Below are positions 14,693 to 22,428 of a stretch of DNA of 22,428 bases, piece by piece. How positions within the stretch are numbered: the first letter of the stretch is position 1; each line of letters opens with the position of its first letter. Below the pieces are notes generated by a model. The model saw only the letters and a list, made by a program, of their open reading frames with translations. It ran no database searches and was not told the origin of the DNA. The DNA lies in NCBI RefSeq assembly GCF_947378715.1, contig NZ_CANCLE010000055.1:1-22428 (forward strand), read 5' to 3'. Source of the stretch: Phenylobacterium aquaticum (GTDB lineage: Bacteria; Pseudomonadota; Alphaproteobacteria; Caulobacterales; Caulobacteraceae). Made by a program: the position numbers and the translations under genes.

Positions 14693-14722
14693 GTCTTAGC
14701 GGCGGTCGGCTCAGGACGCCAT
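14693..14722 (-). promoter_or_regulatory. Putative leaderless promoter of the second tandem TetR gene
   Basis: On the minus strand ATGGCG (14722-14717) and GCTAAGAC (14700-14693), near the Caulobacter -10 form GCTAnAwC, are 16 bases apart. Only seven bases separate the -10 box from the ATG, so the transcript would begin at or next to the start codon. Confidence 0.4.
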
Positions 14723-14766
14723 TCTTCGCCGCCAAATACAAGAGACCTACGCTGACGTCGAAGAAC

Positions 14767-14802
14767 TTGACGGCTTGAACTGGTCGTGTCGTTATCCCGA
14801 CA
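14767..14802 (+). promoter_or_regulatory. Putative TonB-receptor promoter with overlapping inverted repeat
   Basis: TTGACGG (14767-14773) is an excellent -35 match, and GTTATCCC (14791-14798) is a weaker -10. The -10 lies inside the inverted repeat TGTCG-n6-CGACA (14787-14802), a plausible operator for the divergent tandem TetR protein. Spacing is slightly long. Confidence 0.4.
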
Positions 14803-14865
14803 AACTTCAATGTCGAAAAACGGGCGGAGATCAACTCCGCCGGCGGCAGGTCAGGGAGGGCGATC

Positions 14866-17124
14866 ATGAGCGTTCAGAATATTCGGCGACCGCGTGGACG
14901 GCTGCTCGGCGGCGCGGGGGCCCTGGCCCTCATTGCGGCGGCCGGAATGGTTGGCGCGGCCCACGCGGCCGAGGCGCCGGCCGAGCTCGAGGCCATCACC
15001 GTCACCGCCCAGAAACGCACCCAGGACACCCTGGACGTCGGCGTCAATGTCGCCGTGGTCTCGGCCGCCGATCTCCAGGCCCGCCGGGTCGGCCAGGTCA
15101 CCGACCTGGCAGCCTTCACGCCCAATGTCGACATCAAGGAGAACATGCCCGGCATCCTGCCGGTGGTGTCGATCCGCGGCGTCGGCCTCAACGACTTTTC
15201 CGTCACCAACAATCCCAGCGCCGGGGTCTATGTGGACGAGGTCTATCTCAGCTCGCTGGCGCTGATGAACTTCGACCTGTTCGACCTGGAGCGCATGGAG
15301 GCGCTCAAGGGTCCTCAGGGCACCCTCTACGGCCGCAACTCCACCGCGGGCGCGATCAATATCGTCACGGCCAAGCCGAGCTTCGGCGGGCTGGAAGGCC
15401 GGATCGCCGTGGGCTACGGCGACTACAAGGCCGGTGATCTGGAGGGGATGATCAACATCCCGATCTCCGACACCTTCGCCCTGCGCCTGTCAGGCAAGGT
15501 GGTGAAGCAGGACGAGGGCTATTTCTACAACCGGTCTCTCAAGCGCGACATCGGCCGCCGCGACGTCGACCTCGGCCGCATTCAGGCCCGCTGGCAGGCG
15601 ACGGACAAGATCGAGGTGCTGCTCAAGCTCGAGGCCCAGAAGAACCGCTCGGAAGTGGGCGCGCCCGAGTTCTTCGGGCTGCTGAAGCCTGCGGGCGCCC
15701 CCGCGGGCCTGGTCTGTCCCGGCGCGTCGGGCTGCACCGATTTCCTCGGCTACAACGACACTGATGGAAACCCCTTCAAGGGCGCCTGGTCGGTCAATCC
15801 GGCCTATGATTTCGATCAGCGGGCCGCCACCGGCCGGATCACCGCCGATCTTGGCTGGGCGACCCTGACCTCGATCACCGGCTATCTGGACTTCAAGCGC
15901 CAGTGGGGCGCCGACACCGACGCCGGCCCCTATCGCGAGCTGGACTTTGTCGAGCACGACAAGATCAGCCAGATCTCCCAGGAGCTTCGGCTGTCCGGAA
16001 CGACCGAGCAGACCGACTGGCTGATCGGCGCCTTCGTCTCCCGCGACCGGGTGAAGATGAGCTACGACGGCGACCTGCGGGACCTGTTCAACACCAAGCT
16101 CTACACCTTCTCGGATCAGACCTCGAAGTCGGCGGCGGCCTTCGGCAATGTGGAATGGAAGCTGCGCGACCACCTCAGCCTGGTGGCCGGCCTGCGCTAC
16201 ACCTGGGAGCAGAAGGCCAATGTCGGGGGCGACCTCGACCTGGTCTCCAATTGCCCGGGCAGCGCGCTCACCCTGGCCCCCTGCGGCTCCGGCCCGATCC
16301 CGCTGGCCCATGTCGACGCCACCATCGACGACACCAACTGGTCGTGGAAGCTCGGGCTGAACTGGAAGCCCAATCCGATGACCCTGGTCTATGGCTCGGT
16401 CAGCCAGGGGGTGAAGTCTGGCGGCTTCTTCTCCGGCGTCGCCACCACCTCGGCCCAGCTGCAGCCCTATCTGCCCGAGACCCTGATCGACTACGAGATC
16501 GGCATGAAGCAGCGGCTGTCCGCCGCCGGCCTCTCCTGGTCCGGCAGCGCCTTCTACTATGACTATTCCGACGTCCAGACCTTCATCCGCGACACCTCCG
16601 GCGGCCTGCCGATCCAGCGTCTGGGCAATGTCAGCCAGGCCAAGATCTATGGCGCCGACCTCGACCTGATGTGGTCGCCTCCGGCGCTCGACGGCCTGGA
16701 CCTGACGGCGGGGATCGGTCTGCTGCACACCGAACTGGGCGCCTTCGCCTCGTCCGCCGGGCCCGTCGCCAAGGGCAACCAGATGCCCGACGCCCCCAAG
16801 GCCAGCGCCAATGTCTCGGCGACCTATACGGCCGAGCTGTCCGGCGAGCTGAAGGCCCGCTTCCAGGTCGACGGCCGCTATGCCGGCAAGATGTTCAAGG
16901 ACGCGCTCAACGATCCCTTGATCGAGACCCCCGGCTATTGGGTGTGGAACGCCCGGGCCAGCCTGTTCACCGCCGGCGACTGGGAGGTGGCGGTCTGGGG
17001 CAAGAACCTGGCTGACGAGCGCTATGTGACCCAGGGGGTCGACAACCTGTCCCTCGGCGTCGGCTTCCGCGTTTACGGCGCGCCGCGCACCTTCGGCGTG
17101 TCCTTCTCCAAGTCGTTCCGGTAG
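14866..17124 (+). CDS. TonB-dependent outer-membrane receptor
   Basis: The 752-residue receptor imports a ligand across the outer membrane using TonB energy. A signal peptide ends at about residue 34 (AHA/AEAP), and a TonB box EAITVTAQK follows at about 42-50. The plug domain (about 53-170) includes the conserved LERMEALKGPQGTLYGRNSTAGAINIVT region (141-168). The rest is a 22-strand barrel with TonB-receptor repeats such as ISQELRLSGTTEQTDWLIGAF, and a C-terminal strand ending VSFSKSFR. The type is widespread in caulobacters and sphingomonads, where such receptors take up many substrates besides iron chelates; the ligand cannot be read from the sequence. A GGGAGG site lies about six bases before ATG 14866. 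A serine hydrolase gene begins four bases after its stop, implying one operon. Confidence 0.95.
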   Translation: MSVQNIRRPRGRLLGGAGALALIAAAGMVGAAHAAEAPAELEAITVTAQKRTQDTLDVGVNVAVVSAADLQARRVGQVTDLAAFTPNVDIKENMPGILPVVSIRGVGLNDFSVTNNPSAGVYVDEVYLSSLALMNFDLFDLERMEALKGPQGTLYGRNSTAGAINIVTAKPSFGGLEGRIAVGYGDYKAGDLEGMINIPISDTFALRLSGKVVKQDEGYFYNRSLKRDIGRRDVDLGRIQARWQATDKIEVLLKLEAQKNRSEVGAPEFFGLLKPAGAPAGLVCPGASGCTDFLGYNDTDGNPFKGAWSVNPAYDFDQRAATGRITADLGWATLTSITGYLDFKRQWGADTDAGPYRELDFVEHDKISQISQELRLSGTTEQTDWLIGAFVSRDRVKMSYDGDLRDLFNTKLYTFSDQTSKSAAAFGNVEWKLRDHLSLVAGLRYTWEQKANVGGDLDLVSNCPGSALTLAPCGSGPIPLAHVDATIDDTNWSWKLGLNWKPNPMTLVYGSVSQGVKSGGFFSGVATTSAQLQPYLPETLIDYEIGMKQRLSAAGLSWSGSAFYYDYSDVQTFIRDTSGGLPIQRLGNVSQAKIYGADLDLMWSPPALDGLDLTAGIGLLHTELGAFASSAGPVAKGNQMPDAPKASANVSATYTAELSGELKARFQVDGRYAGKMFKDALNDPLIETPGYWVWNARASLFTAGDWEVAVWGKNLADERYVTQGVDNLSLGVGFRVYGAPRTFGVSFSKSFR

Positions 17125-17128
17125 GCCC

Positions 17129-18244
17129 ATGGTCGAGATCCATGGAGGTTTCCAGGCGGGCTTCGAGGCCGCCGCCGCCGAGTTCGCGCGGAATTTCGCC
17201 GAGCGCGACGATGTGGGCGCCGCGCTCTCCATCGTGGTTGAGGGCCAGCCCGTCGTCGACCTGTGGGCCGGCAGCCTGGACCGGGCCGGAGCCCGGCCCT
17301 GGGCCGCCGCCTCGGTGGTCAATGTCTGGTCGACCACCAAGGCGGTCAATGCGCTCTGCTTCGCGCTCTTGGTCGACCGAGGCCTGATCGCCTACGAGGA
17401 CCCGGTCGCCCGCTGGTGGCCGGAATTCGCCGCCCATGGCAAGGGCGCGGTCACCATCGCCCAACTGCTGTCGCACCAGGCCGGGCTGTGCAGCTTCCGC
17501 GATCCGGCGGTGGTCGAGGACTTCTACGACCAGCCCCGCGCCGCCGCGCGGCTGGCGGCGACCGAACCCCTGTGGCCGCCGGGTTCCCGCTCGGGCTACC
17601 ACGCCATCTCCATCGGGGTGCTGGCCGGCGAGCTGTTCCGGCGGATCACCGGCGTCAGTCTCGGCCAGTTCATCGCAGCCGAGCTGGCCGGGCCGATGGA
17701 ACTCGACCTGACCCTGGGACTGCCGGTCTCGGAGGAGGCGCGGCGGGCCGAGATGATCGCCCCGCCGGAAATGGCCACCAGCAACATGGCCACCGACCTG
17801 AACCCTTCCCAGGTCGCCGCCTACACCAATCCGGTGATCGAGCCGCTCTTGCCCAACACCGCCGCCTGGCGGGCCTGCGAGCTGTCCTCGGCCAATGGCT
17901 TCTCCAACGCCCGGTCCCTGGCCCGGCTGTTCGGGGCGGTGGCGGCCGGTGAGGTGCTGCGGCCTGAAACCCTGGCCCAGGCCACCGCCCTGAGGATCGA
18001 AGGCGTCGACGAGGTGCTGGGGGTCCAGGCCCGCTGGGGCGCCGGTTTCCTGCTCAACACCGACGGGCTCTATGGACCGCGCCCGGAGGCGTTCGGTCAT
18101 TCCGGCTGGGGCGGGTCCTTCGTGGTGGTCGATCCGGTCGCCCGGGCCGCCATCGCCTATACGATGAACCGCATGGGCACGGACCTGGTCGGCGATCCCC
18201 GCGACGTGGCGCTGATCGCCGCAGCCTATGAGGGCTTGGCCTGA
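17129..18244 (+). CDS. Serine hydrolase of the beta-lactamase/class C esterase (SxxK) family
   Basis: The 371-residue enzyme carries the class C beta-lactamase/EstB fold motifs: Ser68-Thr-Thr-Lys71 (SxxK), LLSHQAGL (113-120), the general-base Tyr157 in SGYHAIS, and His324 in GHSGWGGS at the KTG position. Relatives hydrolyse esters, lactones, amides or D-amino-acid peptides. There is no signal peptide, so action is probably in the cytoplasm. Its start lies four bases after the TonB-receptor stop with no strong ribosome site of its own, so translation is likely coupled. Linkage to the receptor suggests it cleaves the imported compound; that is inference. A true beta-lactamase role is unlikely given the lack of export. 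Confidence 0.9.
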   Translation: MVEIHGGFQAGFEAAAAEFARNFAERDDVGAALSIVVEGQPVVDLWAGSLDRAGARPWAAASVVNVWSTTKAVNALCFALLVDRGLIAYEDPVARWWPEFAAHGKGAVTIAQLLSHQAGLCSFRDPAVVEDFYDQPRAAARLAATEPLWPPGSRSGYHAISIGVLAGELFRRITGVSLGQFIAAELAGPMELDLTLGLPVSEEARRAEMIAPPEMATSNMATDLNPSQVAAYTNPVIEPLLPNTAAWRACELSSANGFSNARSLARLFGAVAAGEVLRPETLAQATALRIEGVDEVLGVQARWGAGFLLNTDGLYGPRPEAFGHSGWGGSFVVVDPVARAAIAYTMNRMGTDLVGDPRDVALIAAAYEGLA

Positions 18245-18250
18245 ATAAAG

Positions 18251-18277
18251 AAGCCGCCGCGGAGACCGCGGCGGCTT
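18251..18277. terminator. Bidirectional terminator between convergent hydrolase and aldolase genes
   Basis: AAGCCGCCGCGG (18251-18262) and CCGCGGCGGCTT (18266-18277) form a perfect 12-base stem with the loop AGA. T-rich sequence follows on both strands (TTTGATTTC rightward and CTTTATTCAG leftward), fitting termination from either side. Confidence 0.85.
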
Positions 18278-18302
18278 TGATTTCAGCGGGGCCGAAGCCG
18301 AT

Positions 18303-19388
18303 CTATTCCGCCGCCTGGCGGGACAGGTCGAACTTGGGGGCAAGCTCGCCCTTGGCGTAGCGCTTGGCCATGTCGGACAGGGGGATCGGCTTGATCTTGC
18401 TGGCCTGGCCGGCGCAACCGAATTCCTCGAACCGCTGGGCGCAGACCACCCGCATGGCGTCCATGGCGGGCTTCAGATACTTGCGCGGGTCGAACTCGCC
18501 GGGGTGTTCGCTGAGGATCTTGCGGATGGCGCCGGTCATGGCCATCCGGTTGTCGGTGTCGATGTTGATCTTGCGCACGCCGTGCTTGATGCCGCGCTGG
18601 ATCTCTTCCACCGGCACGCCCCAGGTCTGGGGCATGACGCCGCCGTACTGGTTGATGATGTCCTGCAGGTCCTGCGGCACCGAGGAAGAGCCGTGCATCA
18701 CCAGGTGGGTGTTGGGCAGGCGACGGTGGATTTCCTCGATCACCCCCATGGCCAGGACGTCGCCGTCCGGCTTGCGGGTGAACTTGTAGGCGCCGTGGCT
18801 GGTGCCCATGGCGATGGCGAGCGCGTCGACCTCGGTGGCCTTCACGAACTCGACCGCCTGGTCCGGGTCGGTCAGCAGCTGGTCGTGGGAGAGCTTGCCC
18901 TCAAAGCCGTGGCCGTCTTCCTTCTCGCCCATGCCGGTCTCAAGGCTGCCCAGCACGCCCAGCTCGCCCTCGACCGAGGCGCCCACCCAGTGGGCCATCT
19001 CGACGACGTTGCGGGTGACCTTGACGTTATAGTCGTAGTCGGCGGGCGTCTTGGCGTCGGCCTTGAGGCTGCCGTCCATCATCACCGAGGTGAAGCCGTA
19101 CTGGATCGCCGTGGCGCAGGTCGCCTCGTTGTTCCCGTGGTCCTGGTGCATGCAGATCGGGATGTGCGGATAAAGCTCGGCCAGGGCGTCGATCAGGTGC
19201 TTCAGCACGATGTCGTTGGCGTAGGAGCGGGCGCCGCGACTGGCCTGGATGATCACCGGGGCGTCCAGCTTGTCGGCCGCCTCCATGATGGCCAGGCCCT
19301 GTTCCATATTGTTGATGTTGAACGCCGGCACGCCATAGCCCTGCTCGGCGGCGTGATCCAGAAGCTGTCTCAGTGTGACCCGGGCCAT
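18303..19388 (-). CDS. fba: Class II (zinc) fructose-bisphosphate aldolase
   Basis: The 361-residue cytoplasmic enzyme interconverts fructose 1,6-bisphosphate with dihydroxyacetone phosphate and glyceraldehyde 3-phosphate. It shows the class II signature MHQDHG with Asp83 and zinc ligand His84, the second signature VEGELG (139-144), further zinc ligands His198 (GTSHGAYKF) and His232 (VMHGSSSVP), and the phosphate-binding NIDTDNRMA segment. It matches the longer Calvin-cycle-type (class IIB-like) subgroup common in alphaproteobacteria. ATG 19388 has GGAGAA about seven bases upstream. It is third in a gap-pgk-fba operon, 24 bases after pgk. Confidence 0.96.
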   Translation of the reverse strand: MARVTLRQLLDHAAEQGYGVPAFNINNMEQGLAIMEAADKLDAPVIIQASRGARSYANDIVLKHLIDALAELYPHIPICMHQDHGNNEATCATAIQYGFTSVMMDGSLKADAKTPADYDYNVKVTRNVVEMAHWVGASVEGELGVLGSLETGMGEKEDGHGFEGKLSHDQLLTDPDQAVEFVKATEVDALAIAMGTSHGAYKFTRKPDGDVLAMGVIEEIHRRLPNTHLVMHGSSSVPQDLQDIINQYGGVMPQTWGVPVEEIQRGIKHGVRKINIDTDNRMAMTGAIRKILSEHPGEFDPRKYLKPAMDAMRVVCAQRFEEFGCAGQASKIKPIPLSDMAKRYAKGELAPKFDLSRQAAE

Positions 19389-19412
19389 AGGCCGTTCTCC
19401 ATCAAATCTGTT

Positions 19413-20603
19413 CTATTGGGACAAGGCCGCCACGCCGGGCAGCTCTTTGCCTTCCATCCATTCAAGAAACGCGCCGCCCGCCGTCGAGACGAAGGTGAAG
19501 TCGTCGACCACGCCCGCCGCATTGAGTGCGGCCACAGTATCACCCCCACCGGCCACGGCCACGATCTTGCCGCTTTTCACCAGCTCGGCGGCATGGTGCG
19601 CCGCCGTCATTGTCGCTTTATCGAACGGCGGCATCTCGAAAACGCCCAAGGGACCGTTCCAGATCAGGGTCTTGGAGTTGTCCATGGCCCGGCACAGCCG
19701 CTCCGTGGTCTCAGGCCCAGCGTCGAGGATGCGTTCATGCTCGTCCAGGGCGCCCAGGCCGCGCACCCGGGCCGGCGCGCCAGGCGCCATCTTCTCGGCC
19801 ACCACGATGTCGAGCGGCAGGAAGAGCTTGCAGTTGTTCTGTCCGGCCAGGCGGATGATCTCCCGCGCCGTCTCGGCCATCTCCTTCTCGCAATAGGAGG
19901 CGCCGACGTCATGGCCCTGGGCGTAGAGGAAGGTGTTGGCCATGCCGCCGCCGATGGCCAGCTTGTCCAGCTTGGTCACCAGGTGGCGCAGCAGGTCGAG
20001 TTTGGTCGAAACCTTGGAGCCGCCGACGATGCCCAGCACCGGGCGTTCCGGATGGCCCAGTGCGCGCTCAAGGGCCGACAACTCCAGCCGCATCTGCTCG
20101 CCGGCATAGGCCGGCAGGATGTGGGCCAGGCCCTCGGTGGAGGCATGCGCCCGGTGGGCGGCGGAGAAGGCGTCGTTCACATAGAGGTCGCCATTGGCGG
20201 CGAGCGCCTTGGCGAACGCCGGATCATTGGCTTCCTCGCCGGCGTGAAAGCGGACGTTCTCCAGCAGGAGAACATCGCCGTTCCTGATCGCCGCGATGGC
20301 GTCGGCGGCGATCGGTCCGACGCAGTCGGACGCGAACGCCACCGGTAGGCCCAACACCTTGGCCAGAGCCGGGGCGATCGGCCCCAGGCTCATCTCCGCC
20401 ACGACCTTGCCCTTGGGGCGGTCGAAGTGAGCAAGGAGTATGACCTTGGCCCCGCCGGCGCGCAGCTTGGCGATGGTCGGGATCGCGGCGCGCAGGCGGG
20501 TGTCGTCCGACACCTCGCCGTCGGCCATGGGCACATTGAAGTCCACACGAACCAGGGCGCGTCGGCCCTGCAGGTCGGCGTCGTCGAGGGTGCGGAAGGT
20601 CAT
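19413..20603 (-). CDS. pgk: Phosphoglycerate kinase
   Basis: The 396-residue enzyme transfers phosphate between 1,3-bisphosphoglycerate and ADP in glycolysis and gluconeogenesis. Seen are the signature RVDFNVP (19-25) with Asp21 and Asn23, Arg36 in DDTRLR, HFDRPKG (59-65, where many family members have HLGRPKG), the nucleotide-binding GGSKVSTKL, WNGPLGVFE and the C-terminal GGGDTVAAL. Length is normal for bacteria. The start ATG 20603 lies only ten bases after the gap stop codon with a weak ribosome site, which suggests coupling to gap translation. Confidence 0.97.
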   Translation of the reverse strand: MTFRTLDDADLQGRRALVRVDFNVPMADGEVSDDTRLRAAIPTIAKLRAGGAKVILLAHFDRPKGKVVAEMSLGPIAPALAKVLGLPVAFASDCVGPIAADAIAAIRNGDVLLLENVRFHAGEEANDPAFAKALAANGDLYVNDAFSAAHRAHASTEGLAHILPAYAGEQMRLELSALERALGHPERPVLGIVGGSKVSTKLDLLRHLVTKLDKLAIGGGMANTFLYAQGHDVGASYCEKEMAETAREIIRLAGQNNCKLFLPLDIVVAEKMAPGAPARVRGLGALDEHERILDAGPETTERLCRAMDNSKTLIWNGPLGVFEMPPFDKATMTAAHHAAELVKSGKIVAVAGGGDTVAALNAAGVVDDFTFVSTAGGAFLEWMEGKELPGVAALSQ

Positions 20604-20613
20604 GGCTGTGATC

Positions 20614-21624
20614 TTAGATCAGCTTCGCCATGGCGAGCGCGGTGTCCGCCATGCGGGTCGAGAAGCCCCACTCGTTGTCGTACCAGCTGAGCACGCGGCC
20701 AAGGCCGCCATCGATCACCTGGGTCTGGGCGAGCGCCGCGGTCGAGGAATTGGCGATGTGGTTGAAGTCGATCGAGACCAGGGGCTCGTCGGTGACGCCC
20801 AGCACGCCCTTCAGCGGGCCCGAAGCGGCGGCGGCCTTCAGGGCCTCGTTGATTTCCTCGGCGGTGAGGGTGCGGCCAGGGACCCAGGTCAGGTCGACCA
20901 CGGAGACGTTGGGGGTGGGCACGCGGATCGAGGAGCCGTCCAGCTTGCCCTTCAGCTCCGGGATCACCAGGCCCAAGGCCTTGGCCGCGCCGGTCGAGGT
21001 CGGGATCATGCTCATGGCCGCGGCGCGGCCGCGGTAGAGGTCCTTGTGCATGGTGTCCAGCGTCGGCTGGTCGCCGGTATAGGAGTGGATGGTGGTCATA
21101 TAGCCACGCTCGATGCCGGCCAGCTCGTGCAGAACCTTGGCGATCGGGGCCAGGCAGTTGGTGGTGCAGGAGGCGTTGGAGACCACCAGGTCGTCCTTGG
21201 TCAGGGTCTGGTGATTGACGCCGAACACGATCGTCTTGTCGGCGTTGTCACAAGGCGCCGAGACCAGGACGCGCTTGGCGCCGGCTTCCAGATGGGCGGA
21301 GGCCTTGTCCTTCGAGGTGAACAGGCCGGTGCACTCCAGGGCGATGTCGACGCCCAGATCCTTGTGCGGAAGCTCGGCCGGATTGCGGATCGCGGTGACC
21401 CTGATCTTGCCCTTGCCCACGTCGATCGTGTCGCCGTCGACGGTGACCACGCCCGGGAACCGGCCATGGACGCTGTCATAGCGCAGCAGGTGGGCGTTGG
21501 TTTCCACCGGGCCCAGATCGTTGATCGCCACAACCTCGATGTCGCCGCGGCCGTGTTCGACGATCGAGCGCAGGACCAGCCTGCCGATACGGCCGAACCC
21601 ATTGATAGCGACGCGGACAGTCAT
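20614..21624 (-). CDS. gap: Type I glyceraldehyde-3-phosphate dehydrogenase
   Basis: The 336-residue enzyme oxidises glyceraldehyde 3-phosphate to 1,3-bisphosphoglycerate with NAD. The N-terminal INGFGRIGR (7-15) is the dinucleotide fold. The active site has Cys153 in SNASCTTNCLAP and His180 in TTIHSYTGDQ, and the C-terminal region has WYDNEWGFSTRM. A GAPDH typical of alphaproteobacteria, it shows IND at 35-37, consistent with NAD preference. AAGGAGT lies eight bases before ATG 21624. It is first in the operon with pgk and fba, whose promoter should lie in the upstream 204-base gap. Confidence 0.97.
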   Translation of the reverse strand: MTVRVAINGFGRIGRLVLRSIVEHGRGDIEVVAINDLGPVETNAHLLRYDSVHGRFPGVVTVDGDTIDVGKGKIRVTAIRNPAELPHKDLGVDIALECTGLFTSKDKASAHLEAGAKRVLVSAPCDNADKTIVFGVNHQTLTKDDLVVSNASCTTNCLAPIAKVLHELAGIERGYMTTIHSYTGDQPTLDTMHKDLYRGRAAAMSMIPTSTGAAKALGLVIPELKGKLDGSSIRVPTPNVSVVDLTWVPGRTLTAEEINEALKAAAASGPLKGVLGVTDEPLVSIDFNHIANSSTAALAQTQVIDGGLGRVLSWYDNEWGFSTRMADTALAMAKLI

Positions 21625-21686
21625 CGAGGCGACTCCTTCGAGAGTATGGCTGGCCCAGGCCGGCCCTATGTTCTGATTTGGATGGG

Positions 21687-21715
21687 TTTCTTCAGGTCGA
21701 GGGCGCTTAAGTCAA
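21687..21715 (-). promoter_or_regulatory. Weak candidate promoter for the gap-pgk-fba operon
   Basis: On the minus strand TTGACT (21715-21710) is a good -35 match. AAGAAA (21692-21687) at 17 bases is a poor -10, so only the -35 is persuasive. Confidence 0.3.
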
Positions 21716-21773
21716 CCCCTGTAGGCCTCAACTTCCGCTGCGTATTGTGACGGATTAGGCGTAGGCGAGAACC

Positions 21774-21787
21774 TGACACCGGTTACC
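21774..21787. promoter_or_regulatory. LacI-operator-like motif upstream of gap
   Basis: TGACACCGGTTACC has a palindromic core ACCGGT and partly symmetric flanks, as in operators of LacI-family sugar regulators. It lies about 60 bases upstream of the candidate gap promoter and 42 bases past the purT stop. Placement would suit an activating or roadblock role; the match is only by eye. Confidence 0.3.
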
Positions 21788-21828
21788 GGCGAGACTCATT
21801 TCAAGCCTTAAGCTTTTACGGCGCCCGC

Positions 21829-22428
21829 CTAGACGGCGTCGGGGCCCAGGACGCGCACCTTGCTGGCGGCCTCCGTCGCCAGGCGTCGCGCCAAGTCGGT
21901 GTCGGTGGCGCGGGCCAGGGCGACGCCCATCCGTCGGCGCGGAAACGCCTCCGGCTTGCCGAACAGCCGCAGGTCGGCGCCCGGAACCGCCAAAGCCTCG
22001 GCGACGCCGTCAAAGGCCACGCCCCTGGCGTCCATGCCGCCATAGATCACTGCGCTGGCCCCCGGCTCGCGCTGGGCGGTGTCGACCGGCAGACCCAGTA
22101 TGGCCCGGGCGTGCAGGGCGAATTCGCTCTGATACTGGGTGACCAGGGTGACGAGCCCGGTGTCGTGTGGCCGGGGGCTGACCTCCGAGAACCACACCTC
22201 GTCGCCGCTAACGAACAGCTCGACCCCGAAAATGCCGACCCCACCTAGCGCCCCGGTCACGGTCGCGGCGATCTCGCGCGACCTGGCGAGCGCCATCTCA
22301 GTCATGGCCTGGGGCTGCCAGCTCTCCACATAGTCGCCCTTGACCTGGCGGTGACCGATCGGGGCGCAGAAGGCGGTTCCGATGGTCCCGTCGGCGTGGC
22401 TGAACCGCACGGTCAGCTGGGTGATCTC
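21829..22428 (-). CDS. purT: Formate-dependent phosphoribosylglycinamide formyltransferase (GAR transformylase 2), C-terminal part
   Basis: The frame is open at the right edge, leaving about 199 C-terminal residues of a protein usually near 390. The visible part is the end of the ATP-grasp domain: EITQLTVR, CAPIGHRQVKGDYVESWQP, GIFGVELFV and the metal-binding EVSPRPHDTGLVTL, followed by the PurT C-terminal domain (LRLFGKPEAFPRRRMGVALA). PurT makes formyl-GAR from GAR, ATP and formate in purine synthesis. It precedes gap on the same strand by 204 bases; no strong terminator is visible between them. Confidence 0.95.
   Translation of the reverse strand, partial: EITQLTVRFSHADGTIGTAFCAPIGHRQVKGDYVESWQPQAMTEMALARSREIAATVTGALGGVGIFGVELFVSGDEVWFSEVSPRPHDTGLVTLVTQYQSEFALHARAILGLPVDTAQREPGASAVIYGGMDARGVAFDGVAEALAVPGADLRLFGKPEAFPRRRMGVALARATDTDLARRLATEAASKVRVLGPDAV

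Noticed and set aside
17330..17339. Palindrome TGGTCGACCA as a possible operator
   Set aside because: It lies inside the hydrolase coding sequence over the catalytic SxxK codons, where sequence is fixed by protein function.
15490..17349. A 619-codon minus-strand open frame across the TonB receptor and hydrolase start
   Set aside because: It is a shadow frame; the plus strand shows a signal peptide, TonB box, plug and barrel motifs.
18504..20348. A 614-codon plus-strand frame opposite fba and pgk
   Set aside because: It lies antisense to two highly conserved glycolytic enzymes and has no motif of its own.
1..22428. tRNA, rRNA, CRISPR array, insertion sequence, phage or toxin-antitoxin genes
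   Set aside because: I looked for cloverleaf-like sequences, spaced identical repeats, transposase motifs and flanking target duplications and saw none; gaps between genes are short and explained.

Overview
The window is chromosomal DNA of a GC-rich alphaproteobacterium, most likely from the Caulobacteraceae (Caulobacter/Phenylobacterium type). The reasons are the strong G/C third-position bias, TonB-dependent receptor and peroxisomal-type beta-oxidation proteins typical of the group, promoters resembling the Caulobacter housekeeping pattern (TTGACG/GCTAnAwC), and a gap-pgk-fba order familiar from Caulobacter. I see no insertion sequence, phage gene, CRISPR array, rRNA or tRNA. Most of the window is ordinary core and accessory metabolism with dense gene packing.

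Layout. (1) 1-1428: the end of a GPH-type MFS transporter converges on a gene for a two-headed (tandem) TetR regulator. The two stop codons lie back to back inside a perfect 18-bp palindrome. (2) 1429-1771: 343 bases without a convincing gene, holding a TetR-type operator inside a promoter, several hairpins and a plus-strand terminator-like hairpin with no obvious upstream gene. (3) 1772-5474, minus strand: a ydbH-ynbE-ydbL operon, the AsmA-like inter-membrane lipid-transport system. (4) 5534-6310, minus strand: an SDR oxidoreductase of RhlG type. (5) 6485-9877, plus strand: a fatty-acid beta-oxidation pair (enoyl-CoA hydratase/3-hydroxyacyl-CoA dehydrogenase fusion, then thiolase), each followed by a terminator hairpin. 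(6) 10050-18244: an accessory block with a secreted S10 serine carboxypeptidase, an MHS-family symporter, a second tandem TetR regulator (minus strand), a TonB-dependent receptor and an SxxK serine hydrolase. (7) 18303-21624, minus strand: a gap-pgk-fba glycolysis/gluconeogenesis operon. (8) 21829-22428, minus strand: the C-terminal part of purT, cut by the window edge.

How the genes may work together. Block 6 has one protein for each compartment an imported compound would cross: outer-membrane receptor, exported carboxypeptidase, inner-membrane symporter, and a hydrolase without a signal peptide in the cytoplasm, with a tandem TetR regulator in the middle. I read it as a candidate uptake-and-cleavage pathway for an unidentified peptide-like or ester substrate; this is inference. 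The most unusual points are the two tandem-TetR genes, each convergent with an MFS transporter, several unassigned inverted repeats at promoters, an extra periplasmic domain in the MHS transporter, and the orphan plus-strand hairpin array at about 1640-1755.
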